Assembly: GCF_008642315.1 (NCBI RefSeq)
Contig: NZ_CP029192.1
Span: 5,332,001 to 5,396,000, forward strand
Direction of reading: 5' to 3'
Source: Streptomyces venezuelae
Lineage (GTDB): Bacteria; Actinomycetota; Actinomycetes; Streptomycetales; Streptomycetaceae
DNA: 64,000 bases
Below the pieces are notes generated by a model, which made no database searches, was not told the DNA's origin, and was given only the letters and a program-made list of their open reading frames with translations. Below are positions 9,002 through 16,287 of the stretch, piece by piece. Numbering within the stretch: position 1 is the stretch's first letter; every line of letters starts with the position of its first letter. The translations under genes and the position numbers were made by a program.

Positions 9002-9013
9002 GGCGAGCGGTGA

Positions 9014-9298
9014 CTAAACCCCCTCCACACCCTCCACGAAGTGGTCGAACTCGCCCGCTTGTACGCCGAGTACGAACGCGTCCCACTTCTTGCGGGTGGT
9101 CGTGACGACGTTGTCCGGATCGCTGGTCTCGCGAAGATAGACGGCGTCGTCGTTGTCGCCCTCGCCGAAGGCGATCTCGATCCACGGTCCTGGACCCTGC
9201 TCGTCCTCGGGGGCGGCACGGGTCCAGTCGAGGTCGGTGGGAACGCGGGGGGTCTCGATCTGCGTCGCGGTCTGCTTCTTGGTCTGTTTCTCGGTCAT
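9014..9298 (-). CDS. DUF397 family small protein
   Basis: A 94-residue acidic protein. A hydrophilic Lys/Thr/Gln-rich lead (MTEKQTKKQTATQIE) precedes a DUF397 domain with DLDWTRA, WIEIAFGEGDNDDAVYLRETSDPDN and a C-terminal WDAFVLGVQAGEFDHF. DUF397 proteins are partners of DUF5753-type HTH regulators in WhiJ-like modules of actinomycetes, where they are thought to modulate the regulator. It is the most distal gene of such a module. ATG 9298 is chosen because the longer frame reads through the preceding intergenic repeat-like sequence. Confidence 0.85.
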   Translation of the reverse strand: MTEKQTKKQTATQIETPRVPTDLDWTRAAPEDEQGPGPWIEIAFGEGDNDDAVYLRETSDPDNVVTTTRKKWDAFVLGVQAGEFDHFVEGVEGV

Positions 9299-9440
9299 GG
9301 CTGGGGTCTGAGCCTTCTCTTCGTCTGTGGGGCGGGGCCGCGGAGGTATGTACGTCCTCGCCATCCCGGGGCGGGGCCCCGGTCCGAACCTCCCGGAGCG
9401 TGGCTCACCGTGCTCCGGGCGCACATACCTCCACGTCCCC

Positions 9441-9644
9441 TCAGGCCGTCTCGGCGCCTGCGGGCCGCTGCGTGGTGCGGAGCAGTGCGGCGAAGGCTGT
9501 GGGGGTGGTGCGGAGTATCGCGGCGGTGGGGTCGCTGCTTTCGGTGAGGTGGACCGTCCCGGTGGGGTCGGTGGCTATGTGTACGCAGGAGTCGCCCTGT
9601 CCGCAGTAGGACGACTTCTGCCACTCGTATGTGGGGGCAGGCAT
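9441..9644 (-). CDS. DUF397 family small protein
   Basis: A 67-residue canonical DUF397 protein: the start YEWQKSSYCGQGDSCVHIA matches the family's W-x-K-S-S-Y-S pattern, followed by HLTESSDPTAAILRTTPTAFAALL. The gene starts 10 bp downstream of the DUF5753 regulator stop, which places them in one transcription unit. Because that regulator is split by an IS, expression of this gene may now depend on read-through. Confidence 0.9.
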   Translation of the reverse strand: MPAPTYEWQKSSYCGQGDSCVHIATDPTGTVHLTESSDPTAAILRTTPTAFAALLRTTQRPAGAETA

Positions 9645-9654
9645 GGGGTTCCCT

Positions 9655-10463
9655 TCACAGGTCGCGGATCAGGTGGTGGATGAGGTCGCGTGACCTTGTG
9701 ACGTCGAGGGCGATGGATTCCATCCGGTCGAGGAGTACGCGGTACATCTCCAACTGGGCCTCGGCGTCGAGGAATCTGGGGCCGTGCGACTGGTCGAGGT
9801 GGACCGTGTCCAGCTGGGGGACCTTGCCGCTGGAGTAGAAGAGCGATTGCCCCGACCCCGGGAAGGAGCCCGCGGCAAACGGGAGCACCTTGATCGTGAC
9901 GTGCTCACGCTCGCTCATGTCCAGCAGATGTTGCAACTGTCCCTTGGCTACTTGGGGCCCGCCGAACTGCATCCGCAGGGCCGCCTCGTGGATGATCGCC
10001 AGGTACGGGGTCGGAGGTTCCTGGAAGAGCACCGCTTGCCGCTTGATGCGGAACGACACCCGATGCTCCACGTCCGGGGGAGGGAACTCGGGCACGACCT
10101 GGCGGAACAGTTCGCGTGCGTGGTCCGTGGTCTGGAGCAGGCCCGGGATATGCACGGTGATGGCGGTGCGCAGACGTGTGGCGTGGTGCTCAACCTCGGC
10201 GAGGTCCAACAGCCCGGCAGGCAGGATCTCGCGGTACTCCTCCCACCAGCCGCGCTTACGGTCGCCCGTCATGTCGGCGATGGCCTCGACGAGGGCCTTG
10301 TCCGAGCAGGCATAGTTGCAGGCCAGGGTGCGCACACGCTCGGCGCTCACGCCAACCCTGCCGGTCTCCATGTTGCTCACCTGCGCCTGCCTCATGCCGA
10401 GCAGCTGAGCTGCCGCTGTCGAGGTCAGGCCGGCACGTTCGCGCAGCTTGCGTAGCTCGGCAC
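9655..10463 (-). pseudogene. HTH/DUF5753 (WhiJ-like) regulator, 3' part, split by an IS
   Basis: This is the larger fragment of a helix-turn-helix regulator. It starts in frame at GAELRKLRERAGLTSTAAAQLLGMRQ, continues through the HTH, and holds the full DUF5753 domain (VHIPGLLQTTDHARELFRQ, IIHEAALRMQFGG, LQHLLDMSEREHVTIKVLPF, LDTVHLDQS). The missing 5' end lies at 11365-11407 beyond the IS. Joining 11407-11365 to 10463-9655 gives an intact 283-codon frame, the same length as the related gene at 49281-50132. Restart at ATG 10395 would lose the first HTH helices, so the protein is probably non-functional. Confidence 0.9.
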
Positions 10464-10467
10464 CTAG
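10464..10467. repeat. Target-site duplication of the IS, left copy
   Basis: CTAG at 10464-10467 is repeated at 11365-11368 directly outside the IS ends. It matches the YTAR target preference of many IS5-family elements. Confidence 0.85.
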
Positions 10468-10482
10468 GCGGTTTCGTTTGGA

Positions 10483-10998
10483 TCATCGTGCGGACCAGAG
10501 GAAGATGCCGGCGATGTGGAGTCCGGCCAGGTAGATGGTCGCTGTCTTCTCGTAGCGGGTGGCGATGCCTCGCCATTGCTTGAGGCGGTTGATGCACCGT
10601 TCGACGGTGTTGCGCTGCTTGTAGGCCTCGCGGTCGAAGGCCGGTGGTCTGCCTCCTTGGCTGCCGCGCCGTAGTCGGTGGCCGCGCTGGTCGGCGGGGA
10701 CGGGGATCACGGCACGGATGCCGCGCCGGCGCAGGTGTTCGCGGATCGCCCGGGAGGAATAGGCCTTGTCGGCCAGGACCACGTCCGGTCTGGTGCGCGG
10801 CCGACCGCGTCGTCGGGGAACACGCAGGCGGGCCATGACATCGGTGAAGGCCGGTGCATCGCCCGCCTGTCCGGCGGTTAGGACGAACGCCAGGGGTCGG
10901 CAGCGGGCATCGGCAGCGAGGTGGATCTTGGTGGTCAGCCCGCCCCGGGAGCGGCCGATGGCGTGGTCGTCGGGTTCGCCGGCTGGGGCCCCTTTTTG
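10483..10998 (-). CDS. IS transposase, downstream frame (orfB)
   Basis: In the -1 frame relative to orfA the sequence reads GEPDDHAIGRSRGGLTTKIH, then LADKAYSSRAIREHLRRRGIRAVIPVP and ends with NTVERCINRLKQWRGIATRYEKTATIYLAG. This gives the second Asp-bearing ADKAY block and the Y-(2)-R-(3)-E-(6)-K-like C-terminal signature (FDREAYKQRNTVERCINRLKQ) of IS5 DDE transposases. It has no obvious start of its own near the overlap, so it is most likely made as a -1 frameshift fusion of about 281 residues with orfA. Confidence 0.85.
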   Translation of the reverse strand, partial: QKGAPAGEPDDHAIGRSRGGLTTKIHLAADARCRPLAFVLTAGQAGDAPAFTDVMARLRVPRRRGRPRTRPDVVLADKAYSSRAIREHLRRRGIRAVIPVPADQRGHRLRRGSQGGRPPAFDREAYKQRNTVERCINRLKQWRGIATRYEKTATIYLAGLHIAGIFLWSAR

Positions 10999-11327
10999 CG
11001 GGCCCCAGCCGCGTGCTGGTGGGCCCGCACGATCGTGGAGTCCACTGAGACTGCCCAGTCGAGGTCCTCGCCAGCGTCAGCCTGGGCCATCAGCGCGGTG
11101 AAGACGCGCTCCCAGGTGCCGTCGATGGCCCACATTCGCAGCCGGTTGTAGACGCCTCGCCAGTTGCCGTACTTCTCCGGCAGGTGCACCCACTGGGTTC
11201 CGGTCTGGAACTTGAAGGCGATCGCGTCGATCACCTCCCGGTGATCCCGCCAGCGGCCACCCCGCATCGGCGTCCGGTCCGGAAGCAACGGCTCGATCCG
11301 CGCCCACTGCACGTCAGTTAACGGCAC
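10935..11327 (-). CDS. IS transposase, upstream frame (orfA), with a TTA codon
   Basis: A 130-codon frame beginning VPLTDVQWARIEPLLPDRTP, with the DUF4096-like N-terminal HTH region (RWRDHREVIDAIAFKFQTGTQW) and the first catalytic Asp in WAVSVDSTIVRAHQHAAG. A CGCAAAAAGGGG slippery stretch at 10989-11000 is followed by the orfB frame at -1, in line with programmed frameshifting known in IS5/IS427 elements. Codon 3 is TTA (11319-11321), read only by the bldA tRNA encoded at 4377. The frame is open further upstream, but that crosses the IS end and is not considered real. Confidence 0.85.
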   Translation of the reverse strand: MPLTDVQWARIEPLLPDRTPMRGGRWRDHREVIDAIAFKFQTGTQWVHLPEKYGNWRGVYNRLRMWAIDGTWERVFTALMAQADAGEDLDWAVSVDSTIVRAHQHAAGARKKGPQPANPTTTPSAAPGAG

Positions 11328-11364
11328 ATCCGGACCAACGATCCGATGATCTAAACGAAACGGC

Positions 11365-11368
11365 CTAG
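11365..11368. repeat. Target-site duplication of the IS, right copy
   Basis: Second copy of CTAG, directly adjacent to the right inverted repeat. Confidence 0.85.
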
Positions 11369-11407
11369 CCGGAGTTGTCGACCTGTCGGGTTGTTCCGAA
11401 CGGCCAT
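11365..11407 (-). pseudogene. HTH/DUF5753 regulator, 5' stub
   Basis: ATG at 11407 is preceded by AGGAG and encodes MAVRNNPTGRQLRL before the IS. These 14 codons join the 3' part in frame when the IS and one CTAG copy are removed. In the present sequence the frame runs into the IS and stops at a TAG formed by the inverted repeat. Confidence 0.9.
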
Positions 11408-11488
11408 GCTTGCTGCTCCTGTGCTCTCGCATCACTCACACGAGTGGTTGCTTTTAGTCTCACCCGGAAACAGGTGAAGAATATATCC

Positions 11489-11500
11489 AGTAGCGCTACT
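11489..11500. promoter_or_regulatory. Perfect 12-bp palindrome, candidate operator
   Basis: AGTAGCGCTACT is a perfect palindrome in an AT-rich stretch midway in the divergent gap between the split regulator and the ATP-binding protein gene. Its position suits an operator for the WhiJ-like regulator. That role is inferred from position and symmetry only. Confidence 0.4.
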
Positions 11501-11606
11501 TTTCGTGTGGACGTCCCGCCCAGAAGAACCCCGCTCGACGGAGCGGCAACGTCACTGGGCGTCATCCGGACCGCCCGGCAACTACCCACTCTCCACGGAG
11601 ACTTCC

Positions 11607-12050
11607 ATGCGCACCGCAACCGTATCGCCGCCCTGGACGTACACCCTCCAACTCCCGCACGACCCCCGCGCCCCGGGGATCGGCCGCGCCACCCTCCGTG
11701 CGGTCCTCGAAACGTACGGACTGGGGGACCTCGCCCCCACCGCGGAGCTCCTGGCCGGGGAACTCCTGAACAACGCGCACTGCCACACCGACGGCCCGTA
11801 CGCCCTCCGCCTCCGCTCCTCCTCTCCGGAGGGGATCCGTGTGGCGGTATGGGACTCGAACCCGCAGATCCCACCCGGTTTCGGGGAGGCCGACGGCGGC
11901 GTCGACAGTGGACCGCCGGAGACGGCAGAGAACGGGCGGGGCCTGCACATCGTGCGGGCGTGCGCGGACAGGTGGGGGTCCTACCCCATGGGGGCGGGGG
12001 ACGCGGGGAAGCTGCTGTGGGCGGAGGTCAGGCCGGGTTCCGGACGGTAG
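11607..12050 (+). CDS. ATP-binding protein, HATPase_c anti-sigma-factor-like kinase
   Basis: A 147-residue protein with the GHKL N-box ELLAGELLNNAHCHTDGPY, the G1 box VAVWDSNPQIP and the G2 region NGRGLHIVRACADRWGSYP. This fold is shared with SpoIIAB/RsbW anti-sigma kinases. Genes of this type often sit beside HTH/DUF5753 and DUF397 genes in Streptomyces WhiJ-like modules, as here (divergent from the regulator). ATG 11607 with GGAG upstream is the better start; the longer frame adds low-complexity residues. Confidence 0.88.
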   Translation: MRTATVSPPWTYTLQLPHDPRAPGIGRATLRAVLETYGLGDLAPTAELLAGELLNNAHCHTDGPYALRLRSSSPEGIRVAVWDSNPQIPPGFGEADGGVDSGPPETAENGRGLHIVRACADRWGSYPMGAGDAGKLLWAEVRPGSGR

Positions 12051-12062
12051 TGGACCGGCGAG

Positions 12063-12947
12063 CTACGGGACGGACGGATCCCCCGGCCGGGGCCCAACTC
12101 GTACGCCCGTCTCGTCCATCAAGTTGACGGCCACGTCGAAGCACCCCGCCGCGCACTTGGACGGCGAGCGGACCTCCATCAGGAGGGTGCCGCTCGGCAG
12201 CATGGTGTACGTCGGGGGGTACGGCCTCTCAGGCATCCCGGCACAGAAGCGTGCCGCTTCCCGCTGCTGACCGGCGGTGAGTGCGTTCGCCGGCAGCATG
12301 CGCACGATGCCGGCGTGCATCTGGTCGAGGCGTTCGGCGCTGTTGCGGGCGCCCGTGAAGAGCCGCACCCAGGACCGGTCCGCGAAGGTGAGCCGGATGT
12401 CCGCTCCGAGATTGCTGAACCCCATGTGACGGACTTCGGCTATGGCGTCGAGGGGGAGCTCGCCGAGCACGTCGCCGTGTTCCATCAGCCCGAGCTCCGA
12501 GCCGACGAAGAGGAGGCGGTGATTGGTGACGACCAGGTCCGTGGTGTAGCCCTCGGGTCGGCGTGCGGGGTCCAGTTGCCACGGCAGGGTGCGGGCCAGG
12601 GTGCCGGGAGCTGCCCACATGACGGGGAAGTCGTCGACCTCGTTCTCCGGGTCATCGGGTGGGCCGTCGCCTGAGCCGACGTTGTTCTCGTTGAGGAGGA
12701 GGCTTGTGACCATGGAGAGGGCGGAGGTCAGGGCGCTGCCGACGCGACGGGATGCCTTGTGGCCGGTGGTGCGCGGAGTGTGGGTGGGACCGGTCGGCCA
12801 GCCCGCACCCACTAGCTCTCCCTGAATGTCGTTGCGTTCGGTGTCACGAAACCAACGTTGGCCGGAGACGGCTGGGACCATGCCGGTGGCGAAGGTGGCC
12901 GCGGAATGGATGAGGATGTCTTCTTCGGGGTCGGTGAGCCAGTTCAT
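12063..12947 (-). CDS. Hypothetical protein, paralogue of the 305-residue protein
   Basis: A 294-residue protein sharing blocks RWFRDTERNDIQGEL and EVDDFPVMWAAPGTLARTLPWQLDP with the protein at 13689-14606. The middle region (TTDLVVTNHRLLFVG, LPLDAIAEVRHMGF, IRLTFADRSWVRLF) looks like a bacterial PH/GRAM-like beta fold, an inference from pattern only. Two short hydrophobic stretches (TFATGMVPAVSG, ALTSALSMVTSLLL) may be membrane-associated. It is the last gene of the seven-gene minus operon, and its start overlaps the preceding stop (TGATG). The function is unknown. Confidence 0.75.
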   Translation of the reverse strand: MNWLTDPEEDILIHSAATFATGMVPAVSGQRWFRDTERNDIQGELVGAGWPTGPTHTPRTTGHKASRRVGSALTSALSMVTSLLLNENNVGSGDGPPDDPENEVDDFPVMWAAPGTLARTLPWQLDPARRPEGYTTDLVVTNHRLLFVGSELGLMEHGDVLGELPLDAIAEVRHMGFSNLGADIRLTFADRSWVRLFTGARNSAERLDQMHAGIVRMLPANALTAGQQREAARFCAGMPERPYPPTYTMLPSGTLLMEVRSPSKCAAGCFDVAVNLMDETGVRVGPRPGDPSVP

Positions 12948-13642
12948 CAGTGCGCCATCTCTTCATGAAGGCTTTCATCCGGTTCGGTGAAGGAGACCGT
13001 TTGGAGGATCGCCGACATGATGTTGCAGAACTCGGTCCAGTAGTCCGTGGACGCGGTGTGGAGCGTGAAGACCGCGGTGAACGGGCCTGTGGGGAAAGGG
13101 ACGTGGACCTGGATCTGTCCGGTGAGGAGATCCGCCGGCTCGCCGTCGGCTGTCCCTCTCGGAGTGAGCGTGAACTTCTTCAGCGTGATCGACGACACCG
13201 AGGGGCCGCACGGCAGGTCGAGCCAGCGGGCGTCGTTGTAGGGGTCGCTGGACAGGGCAGCGAGGATGCCTTGGGCGACGACGTCGGTGTCGACGTCGGT
13301 CTGGTCGGTCGGGACGGCCGCCACGGTCAGGGCGCACTGGGCGACTCCGCCAGCGGGGTCATGCCGGGCAGTGTCCCCGTTCTCTCCCTCGTCCGCCGTG
13401 GAGAACAGGCCCATCGCCGAATACGAGACACCCGTGTCCGCCATGAGCTCGGCCATCGCCGCGTAGTAGGGGGCGGCGGGCTCCCAGACGCTGTCGTCGC
13501 CTCGGGAGTAGAGCTGTCGTACGAAGGACTTGGAGTGCTCGGCGCGTTCTTCGGGGGTGGCCGCCACAGGGAGGGCGAAGAAGCCCTCTGGGACGAGGAA
13601 CCATATGGGCGGGGGCTCTTGGCTGACGGTGGGGGAAGTCAT
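12947..13642 (-). CDS. Hypothetical protein of the T7SS-like operon
   Basis: A 231-residue soluble protein with no signal peptide. It reads PPIWFLVPEGFFALPVAATPEERAE at the start, then an alternating pattern with YSAMGLFSTADEG, GGVAQCALTVAAVPTD, SSITLKKFTLTPRG and TAVFTLHTASTDYWTEFCNIMSAILQTVSF at the end. The last block resembles the C-terminus of small chaperone- or effector-like proteins coded beside type VII secretion genes in actinomycetes, but I cannot assign a family. It is tightly coupled to its neighbours, with a 1-nt overlap downstream. Confidence 0.72.
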   Translation of the reverse strand: MTSPTVSQEPPPIWFLVPEGFFALPVAATPEERAEHSKSFVRQLYSRGDDSVWEPAAPYYAAMAELMADTGVSYSAMGLFSTADEGENGDTARHDPAGGVAQCALTVAAVPTDQTDVDTDVVAQGILAALSSDPYNDARWLDLPCGPSVSSITLKKFTLTPRGTADGEPADLLTGQIQVHVPFPTGPFTAVFTLHTASTDYWTEFCNIMSAILQTVSFTEPDESLHEEMAH

Positions 13643-13688
13643 GAGGGCTGTCCTGATTGCATTCAGTTCGGGTGCGGGAGCAGGTGAT

Positions 13689-14606
13689 TCAGTCGGCGAA
13701 GTCTTCTGGGTGGAACGCGACCGGCTCGACCTCCACGCCGTTGGCGTCCATGGTCATGTCCCATTCGGTGGTGCCGAAGTCCGCGTCGACCGTGAGCTGG
13801 TCCATCACGAGAACGCGATAGCAGCCGCAAGCGTTTCGCATGACCAGTGGTGGCTCGACGTCCGGGTGTTGGGTGGCAGCGAAGGCTTCGACGGTGGCCC
13901 ACTGGGCCGACGTCAGTGAATCCAGGGGAATGTAGTCGCGGGGCGCGATCAGAGGCCAGGTGAGACTGCGCCGGGAGAGGGAGCGGAGCCTGCACCAAGA
14001 ACCGTCCGTGAAGACGATCCGCATGTCGTTTCCGGATTTGAAGTCGCGGCGCTCAACCCTGTCGATCGCGGACCGGGGGACCTGCCAGAGGACTTCGTCC
14101 TCGATCCGCGACTCGTCCTTCTTGGAGAAGGGGAATCCTACGATGACGAGTCGGCGGTCGGTCACGATCGCATGCGTGCGGTACCGCTTGTCGTCCGAGC
14201 GCCCTGGGTCCAGCTGCCAGGGCAACGTGCGAGCCAGCGTGCCCGGAGCGGCCCACATGACGGGGAAGTCGTCGACCTCGTCGGCGGGGTCTTCCGGGGT
14301 GTCGGAACCGGAGCCGGGGCCGGAGCCGGTGCTGATATTTCCACCGGCCGCACTGAGAACAACCATGACGGCGGCACCAAGCCCGAGAACGGCACCCATT
14401 CCCGCTTTTCGTGCGAGCGAGCCACTCAAGGAATTCGGTGTGTCGACCGGCCGCTCGGGCCAACCCGGGAGCTCCCCCTGGATGTCGTTCCGCTCGGTGT
14501 CACGGAACCAGCGTTTGCCTTTTACCCGCATGGCGGCGCCGGTGGCGAACGAAACAGGACCACGGGCGAGGAACCTCTCGTCCGGGTCTGTGAGCCAGAT
14601 GTCCAT
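13689..14606 (-). CDS. Hypothetical protein, PH-like, paralogue of the 294-residue protein
   Basis: A 305-residue protein starting MDIWLTDPDERFLARGPVSFATGAAMRVKGKRWFRDTERND. It has a hydrophobic segment near residues 68-90 (GMGAVLGLGAAVMVVLSAAGG), then TGSGPGSGSD linker sequence and the shared EVDDFPVMWAAPGTLARTLPWQLDPG block. After that comes a PH/GRAM-like beta region (THAIVTDRRLVIVGFPF, VPRSAIDRVERRDFKSGNDMRIVFTDGSWCRLR). Duplication of this gene within one operon suggests two related subunits. The function is unknown. Confidence 0.75.
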   Translation of the reverse strand: MDIWLTDPDERFLARGPVSFATGAAMRVKGKRWFRDTERNDIQGELPGWPERPVDTPNSLSGSLARKAGMGAVLGLGAAVMVVLSAAGGNISTGSGPGSGSDTPEDPADEVDDFPVMWAAPGTLARTLPWQLDPGRSDDKRYRTHAIVTDRRLVIVGFPFSKKDESRIEDEVLWQVPRSAIDRVERRDFKSGNDMRIVFTDGSWCRLRSLSRRSLTWPLIAPRDYIPLDSLTSAQWATVEAFAATQHPDVEPPLVMRNACGCYRVLVMDQLTVDADFGTTEWDMTMDANGVEVEPVAFHPEDFAD

Positions 14607-14644
14607 ATTCGTGCATCTCCTACGTGGCGAAAGCCCCGGAACCC

Positions 14645-15901
14645 TCAGCCGCCCGAGGCCGACTTCTCGAACTGGTCACCTGGGAACAGGGCTTCTCCCA
14701 CATGCTGGTGAATGCTTGTGATCTTGGGAAAGATCTTGGCTCCGGCGTCCATCGCGATGCCCGCACCTGCAGGGTCGATCTTCACTCCTGGAATCAGGTT
14801 GAGCCCCCGGGAACCGAGCCACTGGCCTTCGTGATAGCCACCGGCCGCGAGGCCACCCATGCGGTTCATCAAACCACTGCCTGCGTGAGCGACCTCGTAC
14901 ACATCGGTGGACTTGCCGCCCAGCTTCACCAGACCACCGATGCCGAAGCCCTTGGTGAGATCCGCCGAGTGCTCTCCGAACGCCAGCAGGATGCGCCCGT
15001 TGCCGACCCGGGTCGCTTTGAAGCCTTCGCCGAGTTTGGCCGCCAGGGTCACCCCCCTGGTTCTGCCTGCCACCTTGGTCGCCTTGCCGAGCATCCCGAT
15101 GCCAGGCAACAACCCCACGGCATCCAGCCCCATCTGCACCCAACTCACGTCCGCCCCGCCCATCTTGGCGAGCCCGTGGGCCCCCAGCGCGAGCCCGCTC
15201 GTGATGAGCGCCGCCGTGCCGAAGACCGCCGACAGCGGAGGGAAGGGGAGCGTGACGATGGCCAGGAGGGCCAGGACCGCCGTCAGGTCGCTCAGGAGGT
15301 CGCCGATGAGTTTGATCAGGTCGGCGTGGTCCTTGAGCCACTTGCCGGTCGCGTCCCAGGCGTCCTTGACGCCCTTCGTGAGTTTGTCCCAGAAGCCCGG
15401 CTCGTCCGGGGCGATGTCGCCCGCCTTGTCGAGTTCCTTGCTGATTGCCCCGGCCGCCTTGGCGAAGCGGTCCTCCAGGTCGTGGACCTGGGCGATGACC
15501 TCGTCCACGTCCCCCGAGGCCTTGCCGCTCTCCTTGCTGTCGGGCTTCGCCTCCGAGCGGGCGTCGAGTTTTTCCCCGGCCTTCTTCTCCAGGCGGTCGG
15601 TCTCGTCCTGGAATTCCTTGAGTTCCCTGGCCCACCGGTACAGCGCGCGCGACGCCTTGTCGAAGGATTCGTGGCTCTTGCGGATGAGCGGGGTGACGTC
15701 CTCGCCGATGTACTCCGTGAACGCGAGCGCCGCCTTGCCCTTCCAGGCGCCGCACTCGATGCGTTCCAGGTCCCGGACCGCGGTGCCCAGTTCGCCCGCG
15801 AGTCCGCCGAGCTTCTTCGCCAGGTCTCGCGTGTCCTCGACGTTGCCGGGGGTGGGGTCCCAGCCTATGTTCGGGAGCGCGGGGCGCTTGGTGCTGCTCA
15901 C
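14645..15901 (-). CDS. Large T7SS-signal-type protein
   Basis: A 418-residue protein. Residues 1-105 (LPNIGWDPTPGNVEDTRDLAKKLGGLAGELG, then GAWKGKAALAFTEYIGEDVTPLIRKSHESF and ALYRWARELKEFQDETDRLEKKA) form the WXG100-like helical N-terminal domain found in putative type VII-secreted proteins of Streptomyces. A charged linker, then a hydrophobic region at about 205-250 (LIGDLLSDLTAVLALLAIVTLPFPPLSAVFGTAALITSG as separate helices) and a Gly-rich C-terminal part follow. I see no nuclease or ADP-ribosylation toxin motif. GTG start at 15901 lies 1 nt after the upstream stop. Confidence 0.8.
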   Translation of the reverse strand: MSSTKRPALPNIGWDPTPGNVEDTRDLAKKLGGLAGELGTAVRDLERIECGAWKGKAALAFTEYIGEDVTPLIRKSHESFDKASRALYRWARELKEFQDETDRLEKKAGEKLDARSEAKPDSKESGKASGDVDEVIAQVHDLEDRFAKAAGAISKELDKAGDIAPDEPGFWDKLTKGVKDAWDATGKWLKDHADLIKLIGDLLSDLTAVLALLAIVTLPFPPLSAVFGTAALITSGLALGAHGLAKMGGADVSWVQMGLDAVGLLPGIGMLGKATKVAGRTRGVTLAAKLGEGFKATRVGNGRILLAFGEHSADLTKGFGIGGLVKLGGKSTDVYEVAHAGSGLMNRMGGLAAGGYHEGQWLGSRGLNLIPGVKIDPAGAGIAMDAGAKIFPKITSIHQHVGEALFPGDQFEKSASGG

Positions 15902-15902
15902 G

Positions 15903-16232
15903 CTACTTGCTTGTCTTCTCGGCGGACTTGGTGGACTTGGTGGACTTGGTGGACTTGAGGGATTCGGCGAGGGCTTGGTCGAGTTTGCTGAACTCCTCGT
16001 CGATCTTGTTGATCATCTTGACGGCGCCCTCGGTGTGCTTGCCGAGCTGCTTGACGCCGTAGCCCCACTCGTCGGCGAACTCGTGCACGTCCTCGATGAG
16101 TTTCTCGGCTCCGACGACCGAGCCGTCGGCGTTCTTGAGGGTTCTGCGTGCGGCGTCCATACGGTCGCTGACCGAGGAGAAGGTCTTCTTGAGGTTCTCG
16201 AAAACCGTTCCGTCGAGGCGGAGGTCGCTCAT
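15903..16232 (-). CDS. WXG100-like small helical protein
   Basis: A 109-residue all-helical protein (SDRMDAARRTLKNADGSVVGAEKLIEDVHEFADEWGYGVKQLGKHTEGAVKMINKIDEEFSKLDQAL, read as two helices with a W-G-Y-G turn at about residue 52). Length, turn and lack of signal peptide fit an ESX/WXG100-type secreted partner. The C-terminal tail is a KST repeat (about KSTKSTKSTKSAEKTSK), coded by tandem CTTGGTGGA units. The gene directly precedes the larger T7SS-type protein, matching the usual small/large partner pairing. Confidence 0.8.
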   Translation of the reverse strand: MSDLRLDGTVFENLKKTFSSVSDRMDAARRTLKNADGSVVGAEKLIEDVHEFADEWGYGVKQLGKHTEGAVKMINKIDEEFSKLDQALAESLKSTKSTKSTKSAEKTSK

Positions 16233-16287
16233 GTCGGTGTCCGAATTCCCTGTGTCGTCGTGGTCGGGGTTGTGGAGCGGTCAGCGG

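Larger units (their letters stand above)
10468..11364 (-). mobile_element. IS5-family insertion sequence (IS427-like), 897 bp
   Basis: Terminal inverted repeats are GCGGTTTCGTTTGGATCATC at the left and, inverted, GCCGTTTCGTTTAGATCATC at the right, with two mismatches. The element is flanked by a 4-bp CTAG duplication and encodes a two-frame DDE transposase on the minus strand. It interrupts the HTH/DUF5753 regulator after codon 14, and an in-frame TAG created at the junction ends the stub peptide at codon 18. Clean target duplication and an otherwise intact host gene suggest recent arrival. Confidence 0.93.

Noticed and set aside
11351..11353. Second TTA in the upstream extension of orfA
   Set aside because: It lies in the terminal inverted repeat, upstream of the proper start of the transposase, so it is not thought to be translated.
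10935..11435. Transposase orfA starting at 11435
   Set aside because: The extension crosses the IS end and the target duplication into host DNA, so it cannot belong to the element.
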